Origin: Stentor coeruleus
Taxonomy: Eukaryota; Ciliophora; Heterotrichea; Heterotrichida; Stentoridae
Assembly: GCA_001970955.1 (NCBI GenBank)
Contig: MPUH01000003.1
Coordinates: 145,257-209,256 of the forward strand
Direction: 5' to 3'
DNA: 64,000 nt
Shown: piece after piece, positions 59,172 through 64,000 of the stretch
Layout of the letters: every line of letters begins with the position of its first letter
Numbering within the stretch: position 1 is the first letter of the stretch
Program-made: the position numbers and the translations under genes
Notes under the pieces: model-generated
The model's database searches: none
What the model saw: only the letters and a program-made list of their open reading frames with translations
Told to the model about the DNA's origin: nothing

Positions 59172-60536
59172 CTAATGCTGGGAAATTTCTTTCTTAGTAA
59201 GCTCACGTGCATAAGGTATAAATTCAAGTCCTCCCATAAAAGGCCTGAGCACAGGTGGAACAACAACACCTTCTGCTGTCTGATAATTTTCTAATAAACA
59301 GCATAAAGTTCTTTCAGTAGCACACAAAGTTGCATTAAGCATATGAACATACCTTTTTTCAGCTTCATTTTGTTTCTTAATACCACACCTAGTCTCTGTA
59401 GCTCTAGCTTGAAAATCTGTGCAATTAGAACAAGATACTAATTCTCTAAAAGTTCCATACCCTGGGAACCAACCTTCAAGATCATACTTTTTCGCAGCTG
59501 CTCCATTAAGCTCACCACTAACAATAGCAACAATCCTATATGGTATTCCTAAAGACTGATAAAATTCTTCATCAATTCTTATCATCTCATCATGCATTTC
59601 CCATGATGCCTCAGGTGTTGTAATACAAAATTGTTCAACTTTTTCAAATTGATGGATTCTGAAAATACCCCAAGTATCCTTGCCATGGGCTCCAGCTTCT
59701 TTTCTAAAGCACGATGAATATCCTCCATAGCGTATAGGTAGAGTTTTTTCTTCTAGCCACTCTCCATGATGCATACATGAAATTGGTTGTTCAGATGTGG
59801 CGATCATATAAAAACCTTCTTCACCCTCTTCACCTGTGCTAACTTTATAGAGTTGTTCATCAAAATCAGCTAATTCAGCAGTCAAAGCCATCTTACTTCT
59901 AGTCATAAAGAAAGGAGGTTGTAGCAAAGTGTACTTTCTTTGCATTAGGAATTGAAGACCATAGTTTATAAGAGCTTGATTCAATAATAACCCATAGCCT
60001 TTAAGGAAATAACCTCTATGGCCAACAATTTTCTGTCCTCTTTCGCTATCATAACCATCTATTCTTGCTAGGACCGCATGATGGAAGTAGTGGCCAGGAG
60101 TGTTATCTATAGTCATTCTGTTTGGCTCTCCCCAAGTCCTCTCAATTCTATTATCATCTTCATTTTTACTCACAGGAACACTTTCATGGACTATATTCCC
60201 TAGTTTCCACACTTTTTGCTCAAGAAGCTTATGTGCATCAGCTTCAATTTTTTTGAGTTGTTCAAGCTCAGCATTGATTTCCTCAGTTTGCTTAAGTTCT
60301 TCAGCACAAGAATCAGCACCTTTAGAAGCTTTTTTCTTTTCGCTTATAACTTTTTGCACTTGGTTCAATTCCTTTTGCTTTTGCTGAACGGCGAAGTTTT
60401 TCTTCCGCCACTCCTGGTCCAAAGCCATTGCCTCATCTACCAACCCTACGTCCTTGAATCTGATTTCCTGAGACTTTTTCACAGCTTCAGGATCGCCACC
60501 TTTTTCAGGACGGATTTTGTTGATATCAATAGGCAT
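59172..60536 (-). CDS. Cytosolic seryl-tRNA synthetase
   Basis: A 454-residue class II synthetase that charges tRNA-Ser. The N-terminal helical hairpin (about 30-120, DQEWRKKNFAVQQKQKELNQ and EELKQTEEINAELEQLKK) is the tRNA-binding coiled-coil arm. Catalytic motif 2 is FRKEAGAHGKDTWGIFR followed by HQFEKVEQF. Motif 3 lies in VPPVLRPFMGGLEFIP. TSEQPISCMH is the typical Ser-AMP pocket segment. Length and the basic KKEISQH tail match eukaryotic cytosolic enzymes, not the organellar type. No mitochondrial targeting sequence is evident. A cognate tRNA-Ser(AGA) lies near the other end of the window, presumably by chance. Confidence 0.95.
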   Translation of the reverse strand: MPIDINKIRPEKGGDPEAVKKSQEIRFKDVGLVDEAMALDQEWRKKNFAVQQKQKELNQVQKVISEKKKASKGADSCAEELKQTEEINAELEQLKKIEADAHKLLEQKVWKLGNIVHESVPVSKNEDDNRIERTWGEPNRMTIDNTPGHYFHHAVLARIDGYDSERGQKIVGHRGYFLKGYGLLLNQALINYGLQFLMQRKYTLLQPPFFMTRSKMALTAELADFDEQLYKVSTGEEGEEGFYMIATSEQPISCMHHGEWLEEKTLPIRYGGYSSCFRKEAGAHGKDTWGIFRIHQFEKVEQFCITTPEASWEMHDEMIRIDEEFYQSLGIPYRIVAIVSGELNGAAAKKYDLEGWFPGYGTFRELVSCSNCTDFQARATETRCGIKKQNEAEKRYVHMLNATLCATERTLCCLLENYQTAEGVVVPPVLRPFMGGLEFIPYARELTKKEISQH

Positions 60537-60628
60537 TTATATTAGCTATATCAGATGACGTCATTTTACGGGTATAGTTACTAATATGTAATGCTTTTTA
60601 TGCAATTTCAAGTCTGAGTTTATCTACA

Positions 60629-62017
60629 TTATTTAAAATGGCTAAAGAACTCTGCGTTTTTCTTACGTCCTTTAATTGAGTTTTGTAGCCCATTCGATGC
60701 AATCAGAAAATAAGAAATCATCGCTTCCTTATTTAAATACAATCTCAAAGATTTTTTCCCATTCTCAATCACATCTTTAGCATAATTATGCAAATAGCTC
60801 CTCATATACTCGATAACAATCCTCCTCTTTGATGCTGGAGCTACATTTAGAATCCCTAGAAAATTTGTCAAAACTAAAGCCGACCTTCTATTATCTTTTG
60901 GCCCATGTGAAGTTATAAGCTTATTATACATCTGTGTCATAACAACAACTCTTGCTTCACGAATAGTTAAATATCTACGAACATGATGCTGTATTTTCAG
61001 TATATTTTTTTTCCAAAAGTGTAGTAAAAGAAACAAATGATTGTTGTTTACAATTTTCCATACATTCCTACTTACAGTTTTTGATAAATTCACCCTCTCA
61101 TGTTCTATCCATTCTATCATAGGATTTGCTACAGATCTTACGTTTTTGTATTCGAGGAATTTTCTTTTTCTTTTGAGAATTTTGCCGAATTTTCCTAGAA
61201 TTTTGCTCATAATTTGTAGGTAGACTATAAGCTTTCTTAAGCGTTTTGCTTTGTGCTAAGTGGGTGTTACGATTTTTATCCTGATTTTTGTGTTGATTAT
61301 ACTAGCGAATGCGATATCTATTATAATTTTGCTCCAGTTGGTTTTGGCTTTGAATATTAGTTCTTTGTTTTCTTTCCACTTTATGTTTTCCATTTTGGTT
61401 ATAAGGTCTTGCTTTTTTTGTTCCATTTCCATAAAGCTTTTAATTTTCCATGATTTAACAACTTCATTGACTTTTTCGTTGTGTGATTTGTTTTTTTCCC
61501 GGACTGATTTAAAGTATTTTTTAGCGTTTTTTGCCTCTTTTTTATTCTTTTTTTCGATGTCTCCGGGGAAAGGTTTGAATTTGTTTGTGGCTAGTTCTGT
61601 ATATTGATTACTTGAGAGCTGATGGGCGATAGTATCGTGAAGACGAGGACTTTTACTAAACGCATGACCTCCTGTGCTCGATACATGCCGATGATATTTA
61701 CCAGGAGATATAACTTCACGGTTATCAGCTTTATATCTTGTGCAAGGTCTCGATACTAGTGTGAGCTCAGTTGTAGAGTTAAGTCTATTTTTAAGAATAT
61801 CGACAACTGCTCTAAGTTCAGGAATTATCTTAGTATTAGTATCGCTCGGTCCTTTTTTCTTGTGCTTTATCGATTTAGTTCTTGATTTTGTTTCAAACAA
61901 AAAATAAGGGTTGAGTCGAGAAATTCTCTTTGTCAGGTATGAGTTATCTATACTGCTACAGATATCATAGGTTAGACTTAATGAACTCAAACTATCAAAA
62001 TCAAACGTCTTGGCCAT
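60629..62017 (-). CDS. IQ-motif protein, two exons joined by a 15-nt intron
   Basis: Two open frames become one 457-residue protein when the intron at 61256-61270 (GTAACACCCACTTAG, A at position 10, containing the in-frame TAG) is removed. The join reads KIRIKI then HKAKRLRKLIVYLQIMS. The N-terminal exon starts MAKTFDFDSLSSLSLTYD and is Ser/Lys rich. The C-terminal exon has an IQ-type calmodulin-binding motif, ILKIQHHVRRYLTIREAR. Another basic helical region follows (RRIVIEYMRSYLHNYAKD). Calmodulin binding is likely; the overall family is not recognised. Confidence 0.65.
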
Positions 62018-62483
62018 TATAAGACTAGCAGAATGACAATAAAAGATTATTGAAACTTAAACTATAAGAAGCAAATTAGTATTTTGTTATTGGTTTGAAA
62101 TTTTGGACTTATAATTTTATTATGAATGAGGGTTATAAATAAAGTAAATTATGTTTTAAATATTATTATGGTGTTAAGAATTTATTTGATGAAGATATGT
62201 CATAGATGCAATATTCCAATATGCTTTATTTTATAAAATCACTAATGTTAGCTTCTGATGTTTTTTTTACTTCGGTAGTGACACTAATTATAGATTCTCC
62301 CTATTTGAAGTAGTGATTAGCTTTTGTTTGTATTAGAAATAATTTGAGAGTTTATTGTGCTTTATATATGCTATAATAATCATAATTCCTCAAAAAATAA
62401 TTTTTATCAGCACATCAATAATTTATTCAAAATTATACAAACCCTACCTCAGCTTATTTTACTATTTCATTAGACCTCTGTAT
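62018..62483. other. Spacer, nothing recognised
   Basis: About 466 bp of A+T-rich DNA between two minus-strand genes. Confidence 0.4.
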
Positions 62484-63407
62484 TTATTCAAAGGTATTTT
62501 CTTTATGGTCTTCTTCCTGAAACTTGCTATCTTTCACCTTCTTCAGCTTCATCATAAAATATTCCTGCAACGCGGGGTCATTATTTTTATGTAAAATCTC
62601 ATTCAAAATCTTATCAACTTTAATCCCAACAATATCAATCAAAAAGCAAATAATCTTTAAGTATGATCTATGCGGTCTAGCTTTAATTTCATTCACAGCA
62701 ATTTCAACTGCATTAAGCCCATCCACATTCAAAGCATAAAAATCGCAATTATAATTACTATGCAAGTATTTAACCATAGTAAAATTTCCATACTTCACAG
62801 CAAGCAAAGGACAACTCATTCCAGTAGTCACTTCTTTATAATCTAAATCAAAAATTTCTGGAGATTTAATAAGGTTTTTAGTGAACTCACTAATAACGGT
62901 GACAATTTGTATATGATCAAATATAATCGCCAGCTGCATTGGTGTGTAATTTTGTTCAGAAAATGGGTTAAATTCTGCATCTAAAGATGAATTTGGCAGT
63001 TTTTCAATATGTCGTGAAAAAGATGAAGCTAAATCAGCAAAATATAAAGGTAGATAATAAGACAATATAGATGAATAGCCTTTTATGCAAAGAATATTAA
63101 AAAATCTTACCCCTTGTTGTGCCAAATTGCTCTCCATGGAAGAAAGAGAACACCCAAGTTTGTGTAAATATATAAACATGGTTACATCGCCAATCATAAG
63201 TGCATAGGCTAAGGCATTTATACGTAAAGTATTGTATTTTGCTGTTTCATTGTCGAGCATTGATATATAGTCTTGCTTTTTGGAAATGAACATCTTGCTT
63301 GAGGTTATTTTTTGCAAGACTTTAAGGTTTTTACGCCTGATGGTTTCGAAGATTATTTTTGGGCTCAACTGGGATTCAAGGCTGTTTTTACTTTCGCAGC
63401 ATCCCAT
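62484..63407 (-). CDS. Ankyrin-repeat protein with acylation signal
   Basis: A 307-residue protein beginning MGCCESKNSLESQ, a strong N-myristoylation and palmitoylation signature (MGCC), so it should sit at a membrane. Ankyrin-like repeats follow: RINALAYALMIGDVTMFIYL, YTPMQLAIIFDHIQIVTVI, CPLLAVKYGNFTMVKYLHS and GLNAVEIAVNEI, each with the helix-turn-helix pattern ending in a valine/leucine helix. The first repeat is diverged. The C terminus is charged (KVKDSKFQEEDHKENTFE). It is probably a membrane-attached scaffold; the partner is unknown. Confidence 0.75.
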   Translation of the reverse strand: MGCCESKNSLESQLSPKIIFETIRRKNLKVLQKITSSKMFISKKQDYISMLDNETAKYNTLRINALAYALMIGDVTMFIYLHKLGCSLSSMESNLAQQGVRFFNILCIKGYSSILSYYLPLYFADLASSFSRHIEKLPNSSLDAEFNPFSEQNYTPMQLAIIFDHIQIVTVISEFTKNLIKSPEIFDLDYKEVTTGMSCPLLAVKYGNFTMVKYLHSNYNCDFYALNVDGLNAVEIAVNEIKARPHRSYLKIICFLIDIVGIKVDKILNEILHKNNDPALQEYFMMKLKKVKDSKFQEEDHKENTFE

Positions 63408-63759
63408 TAGAAAACTTTATATGGTTTTTTAATATGTTGGATTTATTATGGCTTGAATATTGATAGAAGACTAAATCAAAAGTTTTCGGTTTAGAATTAT
63501 GTGGGTAGTAATTCGAATAAAGTAATATTAAAATATAGGCGAAGTAAAAATAATAAATTTTGAATGAAAAATAATTGGACTTAAGATTGGTTTTTGCATT
63601 ATATATTGAAAAGTGAATTAAGCCTTAGATTAAAGAGTTAAAAAATTAAAGAAGTTGTTATATATAATTGAGGTATGCTATTATAATCTGAATGCTCCTT
63701 TAAAGTTTGTGCATAATTATAGAAATCTTATGAATGTCTAAAATATATAGTTTCTTTTA

Positions 63760-64000
63760 ATAGTTTATGTAAAATGTCAGAGTATGTAAATAGTTTATGT
63801 CTAATCAATTTATGCTTATTTTATAAAAAGTTTATATGAATAGTTTATGAATATATTTTATGAAAATCATTTATGTATGTTAATGAATAAATATATGTGA
63901 AATAATACTTTATGTTGAATAGTTTAAATAATTTATGTATACTATATTCAGTTTATGTCAGTGTGATTAAAAGAAGTTTATGTATAGTTATGTCTAATAA
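63760..64000. repeat. Low-complexity tract of recurring TTTATG words
   Basis: The final 240 bp contain many short repeats of the type AGTTTATG or AATTTATG at irregular spacing. No long unit or telomeric motif is visible. It continues past the window edge; the remainder of the spacer from 63408 is featureless. Confidence 0.5.

Noticed and set aside
63760-64000. Telomeric or subtelomeric tract at the window end
   Set aside because: The recurring word is TTTATG with irregular spacing. There is no G-rich repeat of a ciliate telomere type.

Overview
The window looks like macronuclear DNA of a heterotrich ciliate close to Stentor. Long reading frames use all three standard stops, spacers are extremely A+T rich, genes are short and dense, and several genes are interrupted by exactly 15-nt introns (GTA...AG, usually with A at position 10). 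These tiny introns are a known Stentor trait, and in three places they join frames that otherwise look like separate genes (37519-39009, 43796-44371, 60629-62017). Four single N bases are each flanked by an exact direct repeat of 39-67 bp, which looks like unmerged contig overlaps.

Layout. 1-6.3 kb: an edge-truncated gene, tRNA-Ser(AGA), a PP4 regulatory subunit 3 and importin beta, all on the minus strand. 6.7-10 kb: a plant-type PAP/OAS1-like nucleotidyltransferase and a decayed PILS/auxin-efflux-like carrier. 10.4-19.3 kb: an unknown gene, a FYVE-like coiled-coil protein, a cyclin Y-like protein, a CFAP77-like axonemal protein and a Nup98-type FG nucleoporin. 20.1-22.6 kb: two tandem small ATP-dependent DNA ligases of bacterial LigE type. 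23.8-31.3 kb: a Rab-like GTPase, then an alternating array A1-B1-A2-B2-A3, in which A is a small basic protein and B a B-box plus zinc-ribbon protein; B1 is frameshifted. 31.7-40.6 kb: MORN, LITAF-like, coiled-coil, integrase relic, LRR/coiled-coil and two degenerate Arf-like proteins. 40.6-51 kb: gene-poor, with Trm10, small hypotheticals, a BART-domain protein and relics including a copine. 51.6-63.4 kb: Vps39, a K+ channel, a DOMON secreted protein, seryl-tRNA synthetase, an IQ-motif protein and an ankyrin protein.

Most genes are independent housekeeping, ciliary, trafficking and signalling functions, each apparently with its own promoter; there are no operons. The notable accessory content is the A-B array, the ligase pair, and a family of short insertions that share one end, differ in length and carry 13-16 bp target-site duplications. 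Those insertions look like 5'-truncated non-LTR-type retrocopies. Several spacers hold decayed genes (methyltransferase, PILS carrier, copine, integrase) broken mostly by in-frame TAA/TAG.
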